From assembly GCA_951230915.1 (NCBI GenBank), contig OX579641.1, positions 16,346,254-16,410,253 on the forward strand: DNA of 64,000 bases. The letters are read 5' to 3'. Numbering within the stretch: the stretch's first letter is position 1; every line of letters begins with the position of its first letter. This stretch comes from Antitrichia curtipendula (lineage: Eukaryota > Streptophyta > Bryopsida > Hypnales > Leucodontaceae). The translations under genes and the position numbers were made by a program. The notes under the pieces are model-generated. The model saw nothing but the letters and a program-made list of their open reading frames with translations. It had not been told where the DNA came from and ran no database searches. This document shows, one piece after another, positions 1 to 12,289 of this stretch.

Positions 1-1965
1 ACAAAATTTACCCGATTGGGCCTAATTTGTAGGACGGGTTTAGTGTCTTGTATCATCAACACTTGTTTGGTTAGCAATCAACAAATTTTTTGGTCCCTGA
101 GTTTAGGCCTTGCATTGAAAAAAGTTATATCTACATTGTGAATATGAATATTTGGTAGTTTGAGATGGTTTGCTAAAAAGTGAGTTAGTTTGACTAAAAA
201 TTCTAACATTTTCTTTTGTAAATCTACAATGGCATTACATTTCATAGTATAGTTGCTTGTTTTCATTATATGTGTTTGTTTGCCTCGAATTCTTAAAGGT
301 TTGTAGGGCATCATATATGTGGTATCATATTTTGACTAATAAATAAATAAATTGTATTAAAATATGGTAGAACATACACAATTGGATTGGAAATTCAACA
401 ATTAATATATTTAACTAATAAAATGTGAAATACGTATTAGAATATGGTAGGACATACACTATTGACAATTAATATATTTTGTTCAAACATCATTTTAGCA
501 TCTATAGATTTTGATGCTCAAATGCAATACCGTATAAGTGAAATATGTGCCAATTTTGCAACTTCTTAGTTGTGTAGGAAGACTAGTGTAATAATGATCC
601 AAATTGGGAATGCCTTATATTAGTGGATACGGCTCATAATAGTTTTCTTACTATCATATACTTCAATCAATTTTTTCACTTTCTATGTCAAATACAAAAA
701 AACAGAAAAACATGTTGCAACTCAAATTGAATTTTCTAGACCTTTAAGAATTAACCCATAAAAGACTGGGGTCGATGGGTGGACATAGCTCTTCTTTTTT
801 TGACTAGTTGAACATTGTTAAAAGCTTACTTCCTCATTTGTGTAGAATAATTTTGACGATCGCCACCTATTCAAATGAAAAAGACTTATGTATCTTCTTA
901 TAAAAAAAAAGATTGACAAAATTGCACAATTTTTGAAAATATGCCATTGTTATCGAGATTGATGAAAGATACTTAATTAGGCGGTACTTTGTATATATGT
1001 TGAAATCAAAATGCTCAAAAGTAATCCAAAAACTTTGATTTTTTTTCCATGGGTACATATCATCATAATTTTGATGTGTAGAATTTTTTTTGGATCATTT
1101 TGAGGTGTAGCAAGAAAGATATGAGGATCGGAAGTGATTTGTCTAGGAGATTGGGTCAAAAATTATAATTGTTGGTCCAAGTCTGCTTTAATTTTCCACT
1201 GGTTCCAAGTGCAAAACCCAATCTAAGTATGGAATTTTGAGATTCAATCTTGGTTACACTAAACCTCACTCATATTACTACCCAATCAACCCTTGACGAT
1301 CCATAACGCCTTTTCTATTCTTGTAAAATTCACCTAAAATTGTACAATTGATCATTTCTTGATTGGATTGCACCAACAGATTTAGCGGGGGGGGAATCAT
1401 CTAAAGTCTCTTTATTGTTCATGGACTATTAGTGAGGGCTACATTTTGAATTTTTTGCAAATGTAGTTGCAAAAGCCATCTAGTGGCCTTGTGGTCCTTC
1501 AGGGGTTAAGTAGCAAATTATAATCCAAAAATTGATGAAAATGTATTGTTATTGTTAACCCTTAACTATGACACTTTTTGAAATACATTAAAAAGTAAAT
1601 ATGGGAGTTTTAATGTTACGTTTATGAGTTAATATATAGGTTATTGCTCAATTTTAGGTCATATGACCTATTTTCTCTATAACAAGTTTTTAGAAGGATG
1701 CTTTGGATTGTCTATGAGTCTTTCATGCATATGTTCCAAATATATATATGTAACTATACAAATTATATATTTTTTAAATAGATTATACTATTGGAAGGAA
1801 TTTGGTAGCTCTCTCAACCATCCCCAAATGTTTGTTGAAGAAAGAAGAAGCAATATATCAAGCTTTATTCATTGAAAATATGCTCTAACTAAACCATGAA
1901 AATGATCATGAAAAGACTAATAATTAGACTTTCTTGGGACCATTTCTTTGAGACTATGTTTCCAC
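1..1965. other. AT-rich intergenic DNA, no gene seen
   Basis: The ORFs here are short (under about 75 codons), low in complexity and lack recognisable domains. No splice-consistent exon chain, RNA gene or paired terminal repeat was seen. Confidence 0.6.
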
Positions 1966-1967
1966 TA

Positions 1968-2274
1968 CATTAATAATGGTTTTTAGTGTTATATTACTAA
2001 TAGTGTTACCTAATCTTTTATCATACCCACTCTAAATTTCAAGTGGTTTGCATTTAGAGTTGTGTTGCCCATCCTTTGTCAACTTTTTTTCTAATATAAA
2101 ATTATATCTAACACTAAATATAATCTTGTTAAAATTTTATATCCCATTAATTTACAGGAAGTTGAAAAATAGTGTCTATGTTGCCATTTAGTATTGGTAA
2201 CATTAGTAAAATTGTTGACATTTAGTGTTGTGCTTCGTAATTAGTGTTGGCAACACAAAATACCATTATCAATG
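1968..2274. mobile_element. MITE with pogo-like ends (copy 1)
   Basis: A 307-bp element flanked by TA on both sides (1966-1967 and 2275-2276). The left end reads CATTAATAATGGTTTTTAGT. The right end, reverse-complemented, reads CATTGATAATGGTATTTTGT. Copies of the motif AGTGTT/AACACT lie between them. The ends resemble the 22-bp terminal repeat of the transposase-bearing element at 48036-58316. This suggests a non-autonomous derivative of the same Tc1/mariner-pogo group. There is no coding capacity. Confidence 0.65.
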
Positions 2275-2276
2275 TA

Positions 2277-5200
2277 GTATTGAACCTATAAGTCCTAGGG
2301 AATCAAACTCTAGTTCTTGCATTTTGAAATTGAAGTAAGTAACTCTTAATCTGAGAGGAATTAGAAGTATTGAGGTTACTAAATCATTTGATAGAGAATG
2401 AATTAGAGCCATTAGGTTAGGAAAATAAAATTGCATGCAATAGCTATGTGCATTTGTACACAATCATGACTACTAGTTAGTCTTTGTATAATACATCAAA
2501 AGAAGTGCAAAAGATGCATCCCTTCTACATCTTGAATAGCATTGGAAATCTTTTGAAAAGAAAGGATACATAAACATGGCAAAAGTGAATAGGCACTTTT
2601 TAGAAACATCAATGTCAACAATGATGTATATATTACAAGGAAACTCTACATTCTTGCAATACCCAAGGTAGATTGTTCTAATTTTTTGCACACCCGGCCA
2701 CTCGATCTATCATTCATTCTTCAAGTAAAATACGATTACTCTCTCCACTTTGACTCCTCCGCCATCCTTGATCACTAATCCCAATCTAACTATATTCCTG
2801 TTTTCACCAAAACATTTATGAGCCCTAAACAACACCACATACATCAACAACTCACAAAATTGATAATTGTGTGTCAATCAATTGCATAACATTGTATACC
2901 CGGGCAATGGTCCTCCCCATGCTGCAAAAGTATTTAAGCCTTCTTTGATGCATGTGAAGGACTTACCAGTTCACGCAAGGACTGGGATTGGTTGAGAAGC
3001 CATGTAAGTGACAATTTTTTTCACTAAAAGGGTCGGCCATTTTCAAGGATGCCACAAAGGGACCCTTACCTCATTTGTAAACAATGTTATGTGGTGATTG
3101 AAATAACCTCAAGAAATGGGGGGGGGGGGGAGCACAACCTTTAAGGTACTAAATTAACTGACTTATGGGGAGGACTAATTAAATCGTGTGGGAGACAAGT
3201 GCTGCCACAGCGTCAAAGATTCCAAGGAAAGCTTCTCCAACTTTGATGCATTGAGAAGCGGGAGAGCTCCGGCAGGTTGAAGCGTTCAACAGGCAAGGAA
3301 GAATTAAGTTTGTGTTAAAGTAACGGGTCCATAAATCGACCACCTAAGGGCTGGAATTGAATTTTAGGGAGGTGAAACTTCTTGAAATATTTTTCAGTAA
3401 ATTTTCCTTGGAAGAGAAGTGGAATTGGCATCTAACCCAAGTCGTTTCATATTTTTTGGAGCTTTTTGGAATTAGTTATGAAAATTTGAAGTTGAACTGG
3501 CACAGGGCTCTAAAATCGCCCACCTCCTAAAATGTACATTGTTTGTACATCAATGTAGGCTATGAAAAAACAGCATGTACAAATTGTGTACATTTGAGGA
3601 TGTGGGTGGTTTTAGAGCTTGTGCGGATTTAAAGCCTGTTACCTTACCTTCAACAACATTGTAAGCGGTAGGGTCTCCCCAAAGCGCCACTTCTTTGTAT
3701 TAATTATAGTGATTATTATTATTAGAGTCAATTTCTTGTTATTGGCAACTGAAAGAAGATTTCAATGCACCAAAAAATGTTTCATTTGGATAATCCATAT
3801 AAAAGTTATTTTTTGGTAGATGTTTTGAAATTGTTCTTCAGTGGAGATAGATATTGATTAACTCAATGTACATCTAGTAAAGATGGTGCTTTTGGGTTAG
3901 TGGTGCATTTGGGAGTCCCTTCTTTATAACCTTTTTTGCCCAGAATTGCAAGAAAAAAATATCCCTTCCTAGGATATCTAAGAGGATTCAAGTTCACATA
4001 GCCAAGGAGGGACCAACTCTAGGTGGGGGCATTTTGCATGTTGGAGAAGGCAAAAGGGACCCACAACAAAGGTTGACAATGTTATGTAAAATTGACATAC
4101 CAATCTTGGACGTGAAGACTAAAGTATTATATGATTACTCCTCAACCTTCAATGTCAATTATAATATAAGAATTTCAACAATAAAAAGACTCTAAAATGC
4201 ATGGGAGAAAACAAAAATCCAACCCTTTAAGCCTTTAAACCCTAAATGCCCAACCAACCACATATGTTTGATCTAAAATTTCAGGTTCATTTTGATGTGG
4301 CCATTTAAATTCCTTTGACTATTTAAAAAGAAATTATGGGCAGTTTTGACAGTTAACTATTGGAATCTTTCATTTTTCACTTGAAAAAGTTAAATATTTG
4401 ATTTTTGAGAGGTCCTCAAAGGCATACATGTACCATTGGAGAAGAGTAAAGTTTGCAAATTTTTGCTTCATTTCCTGACTTTGAACAAAGTTTGCCATTT
4501 TCACTTGATTTGAGATCTAATAAATTATATATATCCATTTGCTTTGAAAATGGCCCCAATGGAAAGAGTAAAGTTTTTTTTTTTTTAATGATTTTCACCA
4601 TTGAAAATTTAAACATGCTAGTGTTAATTTGGAGTTACTTGCAATCTTTGTTTATTAAAACATTACATTACAACAATTGCAAGGTGGATTGTGTGATGAA
4701 TTTGATAGCTTTTCATGTGAAATTAAGTTTTTTGAAAGTGCATTTTAGTGTGCTCACACTATTTGTAAATGTTCATGTCACTTCTAATATCAAAAAACTT
4801 TTATGTGCAAATTTCTAAAACATTGTGGGGAGGGGTAACATATTTAAAATAGAAAATGTACATTTCTCTTGTTATACTCTCACAACTCCTATGCAATTTT
4901 GCACTCAAAATCTGTATTCTTACTAATAAGAAAGCTCTTTAAACATCTATATGGATAAATTTTGGAAAAAATAAACTTACTTCGTTGGAGAGAATTATAA
5001 GTCTATGTTCTTTTTTCATAGGAAAAATACACTTCAAAAGGCTTGGGCATTTAGAGGTTAAGGATGCCTTGAAATAAAATAAATGTGCAATGAATTGGGA
5101 AAGTCTCATATTTGTGGCATACATAGTAAGATTTTAAGTACTAAGATTGTGTAAGGTTCAAGAAACAATGGCATATGACACTACTAGAAAGACAATCAAA

Positions 5201-7972
5201 ATCAAGACAAAACCAAAACTAGTTTGTTGGTACCAACACAGAAATGAAAATTTTCAATCAAATGTATTGTTTTGGAATCCATCAACAGGTTATTATATTG
5301 GTTCAATAGAAATCAATAGAGAATTCTGATCATTTTTAAGAATCTATTGAAATCTATTGGAATCTTTTTAGAACTTTTTTGGAATCTTCTAAAATCTTTT
5401 GGAATATGTTACAACCTTTTAGAAATCTCTAAAAATCTCTAGAAATGTATTTGAGTCTATTGAGAATCTTCTAAAAAACTATGTGAATATTTTCTACAAA
5501 AAGTGTAAGAGGTGAAAGTTGAATTGGTAGATTTTGTCATTCAATATTCTAATTACAATGCCCTCATCTTAAACATTGTACAACAAGTGTCTATTTATTC
5601 ACTAGATTTATTGAAGCACGCTTACGGAAACATGTTAGATATTGAGTGGTCCCACTTTATGCCTCTTGAAAACGTGTGACTTTAAAATGTCTTCATTCTC
5701 ATATCGTGGATTTATATTTGAAAATATAACAACAAACAATAAAGTTTTGTAATGTCCTAGTCAATGGATATACATTGGATAAAGTACAATACAATTTCTA
5801 TGGCATTAACTTACAAAGGTAGTCTTTTCAAAGTGGGTAGATCTTTTCAAATACATCTCACCTTAGAGCATTGCCAATGTGGAGTGGCCAATCCCCCACG
5901 GTGAATCCATGGTGGCATGCAAAAAATTTATCTCCACTACTTTTGAGTGAGATCGCCCCACCATGGGTACAGCTAGAGTGCTTCAAATCCAGCATTTTTT
6001 TTTCTTGCAACTATTTTTTCAAGCATGAAACGGATAATAAAAGACCCTGAAGTTACTTGCTTGTTGCTACTACAATAATAGACAATCCTTCAACCACTCT
6101 ACAACTACGCCACGCTATTTAGTTCAACGAGAAAATTAAAAAAACATGGACAATCATTAAACTCCAAGCCCGGTCCAATTTTCCCCGCCCATGCTGTGCT
6201 GAGGAGAAATTCCAAATTTTTGAAGAGCCCTGCTTCCAAACAGGCTCTACCAACGCCACAATAGGGACAACAAATGAGACCGGGCTACTTTTTTGCCATC
6301 CCGACCCTACATGCAGGGCAAGGAGGGGCAATGCTCTCTTACCAAACCACAATTAAGTTCTTCCAAAGTGCATTCATATTCTCCCTAGTGATGCAAGGAT
6401 TCACATTCAAATATTCAGCAATTAGACTTGCAAAGAAATTCTAAACCCTAAATTCAAAAAAATGAAATTGGATTGCTTTTAAATGAAAATTAAAGCGACT
6501 AGTAGGATTTTGTTCTAGAGCAAATTTGAGATGAAAAGTCTAACAAAAAACATTAAAGCAAATTTTCAATGTTACATTTTCTTTTCTCAATGGGTAAAAT
6601 AGCCTACAAAATCTTAGGATGGGTACACATTAGGTATTTTTATTTAATTTTTGAGAAATTTCCGGGATGGGGTCACTGAAAATTTGGTGAAGCATTGTAT
6701 TTCTACATTCATTCATTTTTAGGACCCAAAAAACACTTTTCAATTATATTCATGCACTCTTTGTATCCAAATTTGACAACTTCATCTACATTTAAAATAG
6801 AAATCGAAAATTTTTGGTGAAGAAAGACTACTTTTATATGACAGAAAGTAGAAAGTGCCCAAAAAATCCTAGAAAGTTACATGTTCTTGACTTCTTGTAT
6901 GGGTAATGAATTTTCACCCATATTATGCATCTCTTGTCCATTACAATGAATATCAATAAATCCTTCACTATTGTAAAGATAGCTTTCAACACTCCCCAAA
7001 TAAATGAAATTAAATATAATAGCATCAGAGACTGCACCTTTTTGGACAACACTAGAAAATTAGCCTCCAAGTGCTTGACCGCTAAAGGTAATAAGATCAC
7101 TTAAAAAAAATTCTAAGAAATGATTTTAACTCTATCCAAATACCTAAATTGTTGAATTTGGTTACAAAAGATTGTTCTTTTGTTTTTCCAAGATATTTTT
7201 AGATGGGGAATTTTCAAATCCCCAAACCCAAAGTCCAAGAAAGAGGGGTGTCCCTTTAGAAGGATCTAATAGGATTTTGGATTAAGTTTCTTGTTCCACT
7301 TACACAATTCTTGTATTATATGAAGGGAGCTTCGGCATTAAAACAAATTAGAGGATGACTTTTGTAAGAACTATGTCAAATTAAAACAACCAAAAAATTA
7401 CTTGAAGATCAAATTAAATAAAATGATATGTAGAAAATGTTGGGTTGCATATTTATTAAATGTAAATACTTCATAATGTAAATAAATATTAAAATACTAT
7501 GCATGGTGAAAATGCATAGGCGTTTCAATTCTTCATATATAAATGCATAGGTGTTCCAATGTAAAAAAATGCAAAGGGAAACCCAAATAAGGAGTTAACC
7601 TTGAAAAATTCAAAAAGTGGCCAATGGATGAAATTCAAGATTACTCTAGAAATTAAGAATGTACCTATTAGTTCATAAATTGAATCATTTTTGGCCAAGT
7701 ACCTTGGTGATAGTTCTTGCCCTTTCAAGATAAGATTGTCATGTCCATTGATGTATTTCAAGATCTTTCTTGAAGCTTCTTCAATGAATACTAATTTGAT
7801 GAAGTACACTTTCCCAAATATTCTTCATCATTGGTTACAAATGAATACGTGAAGATTTAGGGTTTGAAAAGCTAGATTACTTTGAAAATGAAGAAATGCA
7901 CCTTGATTGGTCTATAAATCTTACAATCATTTTTGGCAAAACACCTCAGTGATAGGTCTTGTCCTTTCAAAG
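2277..7972. other. AT-rich intergenic DNA with degenerate repeats
   Basis: No gene is supported. About 2880-3100 is a dispersed repeat also found at 8580-8830. Around 3310-3630 lies a relative of the element interrupted at 31544-32930, sharing a GGCTCTAAAA motif and a matching internal stretch. From 5330 to 5480 runs a degenerate short-period repeat built on TTTTGGAATCTT-like words. The longest ORF (4453-4818, 121 codons) is Phe/Leu-rich, lacks domains and is probably chance. Confidence 0.5.
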
Positions 7973-7976
7973 TTAA

Positions 7977-8197
7977 CCCTTAAATGACGAGCCGGTCACC
8001 GTGGAAATCATCTTGTTTGGGTACCTTGTAAATTGTTGGCTTAAAAAATGAAAAAGCATTCATTTGAAGATAAACTACTATAGAAGATCTTCCCTTTCCA
8101 TACAAAATTTGGAAGATGAATAGTTGCGCTTTTGTCTTATATGAAGAGATTCTTTGTCATTCACCATCTACAAAACAGCCTCTGCAGTGTTTAAGGA
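7977..8197. mobile_element. TTAA-flanked 221-bp MITE (copy 1)
   Basis: A 221-bp element flanked by TTAA at 7973-7976 and 8198-8201, beginning CCCTTAAATGACGAGCCGGT. Homologous copies occur at 35077-35297 (also 221 bp) and, reversed, at 40433-40660. The TTAA duplication and the CCC start fit piggyBac-like non-autonomous elements. No ORF. Confidence 0.65.
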
Positions 8198-8201
8198 TTA
8201 A

Positions 8202-9124
8202 TCCTTGAAGGACGCCAAGGCCAGAAAGTAGTCAATGGATGGCTTTCTTTTTCTTTCTAGAAACAAAGGATGCACTTACTAGTCCAAAAATCGGAGCAGT
8301 TTTGGATGACTATACCTTGGTGACTATACCTTGGTGAGGGTTACGAATGTTATGTCCATCGATACATTCCCCCGTACATTCCGCAATATCTTTCTTGAAG
8401 CTTCTTCAATGGATACCAACTAATTGGATGAAGTGCACATTTCCCAAATATTCATTAAATTGTATAACCAAACAACGGTCCTCCTCATGTTACGTCCATC
8501 AACCAATCAATATACTCCACAAGATCTTTTTTGAAGCTTCTTCAATGGCTATACTAATTGGATGAAGTATATTTTTTCCAAATATTCATAACCATTGAAT
8601 AACCAGACAATGGTCCTCAGACCCCTGTTACTAGGAACTGAGGTATTGTACTTTGTACCGAGATACCTAGGAGAGACTTAATTAGTTAAATTCAAGGATT
8701 GAGATTGGCTGAGAAGACACAAAAGACCAATTCTGTCCACTCTACGTTACGTTAGAGGTTTCCCTTTTTCAAGGATGGCAAAAGGGACCCCTTGCTTCAT
8801 TGGTAAACAATATTATGTTCATCGTCATCAATGACGACGAATGGATAGGTGGACATTTAGGGTTTGTCTGAAAGCTGGCAAATAAGGACTCGGAGGCTCC
8901 CTGGCAGCCAGTGTCAACAGTCTACAGAGTGGACCGGTACACCAGAGTTCCGTGGAATTATCATTATGTTTGTAGAGCTTGACCCATTCCCAAGACTGTC
9001 TCTCTTTCTGTCTGGGGCGGCACCGGCCATGCTGTACCGGGAGGAGGGTGGGACACCACCCTCCATCATTGAGGACGGCTTGTCAACCTCATGGAAGGGC
9101 GGTTTGCAGTTTTGCACCCCACCC
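8202..9124. repeat. Intergenic DNA with a 130-bp-scale duplication
   Basis: Around 8357-8590 two similar copies of roughly 130-140 bp lie in tandem, sharing TTGAAGCTTCTTCAATGG and neighbouring words. A third related copy is at about 7735-7835. The part at 8860-9120 is more GC-rich than its surroundings, but overlapping ORFs on both strands (for example 110 codons from 8864) show no recognisable domain. I do not call a gene. Confidence 0.45.
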
Positions 9125-9789
9125 CATTCGAATGTGCCACAGACCCAAAATTGCCATCATCATCACTCTCGGTACATCTCCAAAATCAATATGTAACCAT
9201 GTGGAAGAATGAAATGGTTTTGGAATCTTAACCAAGAAAAAAATTTAGACCTTTTATAACTTTAATTTGTATAAAGGATCCAAAATGATACATTCAAAAT
9301 GTGCCACGGACCCAAAATTGCCATCATCATCACTCTTGGTACATCTCCAAAATCAATATGTAACCATGTGGAAGAATGAAATGGTATTAGAATCACGAAC
9401 AAAAACAATGTAGACCTTTTATAACTTCAATTTGTGTAAGGGATCCAAAATACTCCATTCAAATGTGCCACGCACCCAAAATTGCCATCATCATCACTCT
9501 CGGTACACCTCCAAAATCAATATGTATCCCATGGTGGAAGAATGAAACGGTTTTAGAATCTTGACTAAGAAAAAAATTTAGACCTTTTATAACATTAATT
9601 TGCATTAGGGATCCAAAATAATCCATTCAAATGTGCCATGGACCTAAAACTGCCAGCATCATCACTCTCGGTACACCTCCCAAATCAATATGTAACCATG
9701 TGGAAGAATGAAATGGTTTTGGAATCTTAACCAAGAAAAAAATTTAGACCTTTTATAACTTTAATTTGTATATGGGATCCAAAATGTTG
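9125..9789. repeat. Tandem repeat, four copies of about 166 bp
   Basis: Four consecutive copies start at 9125, 9291, 9456 and 9624 (166, 165, 168 and 166 bp). Each begins with CATTC-AATGTGCCA and contains TGCCATCATCATCACTC and TTTAGACCTTTTATAAC. Divergence between copies is modest. The repeat is non-coding. Confidence 0.85.
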
Positions 9790-10326
9790 CATTCTTGGAT
9801 GCGTTGGAACCTCTCTTCGCTTGCCAATAAAAAATGTGAAAAATTGGACCATTTGGATAATAGTGATTGGGTGTAGTAGCAAGAAGTGGTTTTCTTTTTT
9901 TTTGTGTGTGGGGGGGGGGCTACCTTAGTTATATTCATATTTGTGGTTTCAGCCCTTGAATGACATTCACTTGCCTTGGGGGCAGTCCAAAGGAGAATAA
10001 AAAATCTTCTTGAAGCAAGGTATGGGGCTTGTTGCTTGCCCTAAGTTTGTGTAGTCATGGGGTACAATAGTGAATAGTGCTTTCACTTTGCAATCTAAAT
10101 GTGGTGCTTGACAAGTTGTATTTACTATTGAAGTGGGTCCAATAGGTTGAAATATTCCCCCAAAATGCAAAAAAATATTTTTTGTCAATGATTCTTTCAA
10201 AACCAAGCTCAAGGGAGGGGGAAGGGAGCTTGTCGTTTAAAGTTTAAGCATCTAAATCATTCTTGAATTTTTGCATATCATCTATACTTATATCTTTGTA
10301 AATATATATTATCTATTTCAATTTAA

Positions 10327-11250
10327 CCCCCAAAGTCCCGTTGTCCCCTCGGGGGACAAAATGGATTTCGGGCAGGCTCCTACGGCCTCAATATTTTTTG
10401 CGATTTTCTGAGTTTTTTTTGTGAAGATAGAGAATCACATTAGCTTTCCGAAAATGTAATTTTTATTTCAATCGGTGCCCGGGAGCTAAAGTTATGGCAC
10501 AAAAACCCCAAATTTTAGTTTGGTGGGCAGAAAAAAATCCTCAAAAAAACTTTAAATTAAACATTTTAAAAATTTGTTTCATATAGAGTTTGTTTTTATT
10601 TACATGGCAAGCTTTGATTCATTCCATTTGGATTTGTTATGCAAAAGTTATGGTCAATCTTCTTTTTCGGGCAATTAGAGCATCTTTTAGAAAAAATAAC
10701 TTGTAGGATTCATTTTTGAATGAATTCTAACAATTTAAAAAAAAAAAAAGTTTCACAAGGTCAAGATTTCTTGCTAGAACAATCTCACTGTTGAGATTAG
10801 TATATTTTAATTCTATCTTAGAGCTATTAATGATTTAATTTTTCCTTCAATCTTGAATCTACTTCTACTTAACAACTTTTGAATGAGTGAAATCTAAGTG
10901 TTTCTTTTTATATATTTTTTTCCAGATTCTCAACTCAATTCTTCATCATATAAAATTAGAAATTCAAAATCATTAGAGCAGAAATTTTAGTTAAAAAGGT
11001 TCAAAGCCAAAAAATGTAGTTAAGCAAGGTGCAAAAAAACTAGGATTCCTTCACTTTAAATGCAAATATCTTGCAATCTACACGGTCAAAATTTTTGAAA
11101 TTTCTTCCACACATTCTTACACTAGTCTAGTACAAGATCCTATGGTCAAATATGCAAAAACATTATAATAAATTTGTTTTTTTCTCTTTGCTATAGAAAT
11201 GACAGTTTTGAGTGATTTTTGATGGAAAAATGGCCTTGGGACTTTAGGGG
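10327..11250. mobile_element. piggyBac-like MITE, 924 bp, uninterrupted copy
   Basis: Flanked by TTAA at 10323-10326 and 11251-11254. The left end is CCCCCAAAGTCCCGTTGTCC and the right end is GGGACTTTAGGGG. It is non-coding. It is a close paralogue of the element at 43850-45700, which has another element inserted in it. The uninterrupted insertion site here is the single TTAA at 11056-11059. TTAA duplication with C-rich ends is the piggyBac signature, but no transposase was found in the window. Confidence 0.75.
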
Positions 11251-11501
11251 TTAATCAATTTGTGGCATAAAAGTGCAATATTCTAAAAGTCAATAATTGG
11301 TTTGGATAGATGAGAAGTTTTATAGTCAAACAAACTACTAAAACCTCTCCGTTTATCGTCCAAAACTGGAACGTCAAAGTGCTAAGGGTTTAAGTTATCC
11401 CACACCAAATTTGAGTTATCATTCAATGAACTAGAAAATTTGATCGGCTCTAAGATATGCTGACACCCATAATTGTCACTTACAAGGTAGGGACTTTATA
11501 A

Positions 11502-11791
11502 CCCCTAAAGGTCGAAACATTATTTTTGGCAAAAACAATGTTGCCAAAAAACCCGGTATAGCTAAAAACTTCTTCAAAAATCACTATTTTTGGTTGCCTA
11601 GGTTGCTTGCCGAACATTGCAAATTACATATTATGCAAATTTTTTTTGACTATGTAGTCCAAAGTTATAAAAATTGCTGCGCCTACTCAAGCACATGTTG
11701 TATGAAATTTTCAGAGAAATTAAAAAAATCTATTTGTAGTGAGCTGCCCAAATCACTATAACGCCTAAAAAATAGTGTGGACCTTTAGGGG
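11502..11791. mobile_element. TTAA-type MITE, 290 bp
   Basis: The left end CCCCTAAAGGTC is preceded by ATAA, a one-base variant of TTAA. The right end GACCTTTAGGGG is followed by TTAA (11792-11795). The inverted repeat is 12 bp and perfect. The flanks themselves form an inverted repeat (TAGGGACTTTATA to the left, AGTCCCTACTTTATAA to the right), so it may sit inside an older element. Confidence 0.65.
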
Positions 11792-12289
11792 TTAAAGAGT
11801 CCCTACTTTATAACACCATCTTCATTAGATGTGCATCCACTTAATAAGTATCTAACTCTACTAAAAAACACTTTTATAACATCTACTAAATTTTTTTGAC
11901 CCTTCATAAATTTTGTATGGAACATCCAAATGAAACAATTGGGTGCGCTGAAGTCCTCATGTAGAGTCACAATTTGAAAAAAAAAATTCAAGTTTTCTAG
12001 GCTTAGAATTGTTTTGGGCCAACTTCTATGTGGAAAGGAAGAAATTACATTTTAAAAGTAACTTTGTCTTGTTGTCGAACCAAAAACAATCCAAAAGTTT
12101 AAGTCTAAAGGCTAAAATTCATATTTCAAAAGTTAGAAAACTTAGTGTCCTCACATTTCATGTAGTTCTCCCTATAATCTTCTTGGCATACAAATCCAAT
12201 TCCCCCTTTACAAATATTGCACACTTCCATTTAGAGTTCCAAAAAAACTTTTGTCTCTTCTCCAAAGTTTAGCAGATTCAGGCACATGG

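Noticed and set aside
5868..5990. GAGCATTGCCAATG as the end of a plant MITE
   Set aside because: No complementary partner end found nearby.
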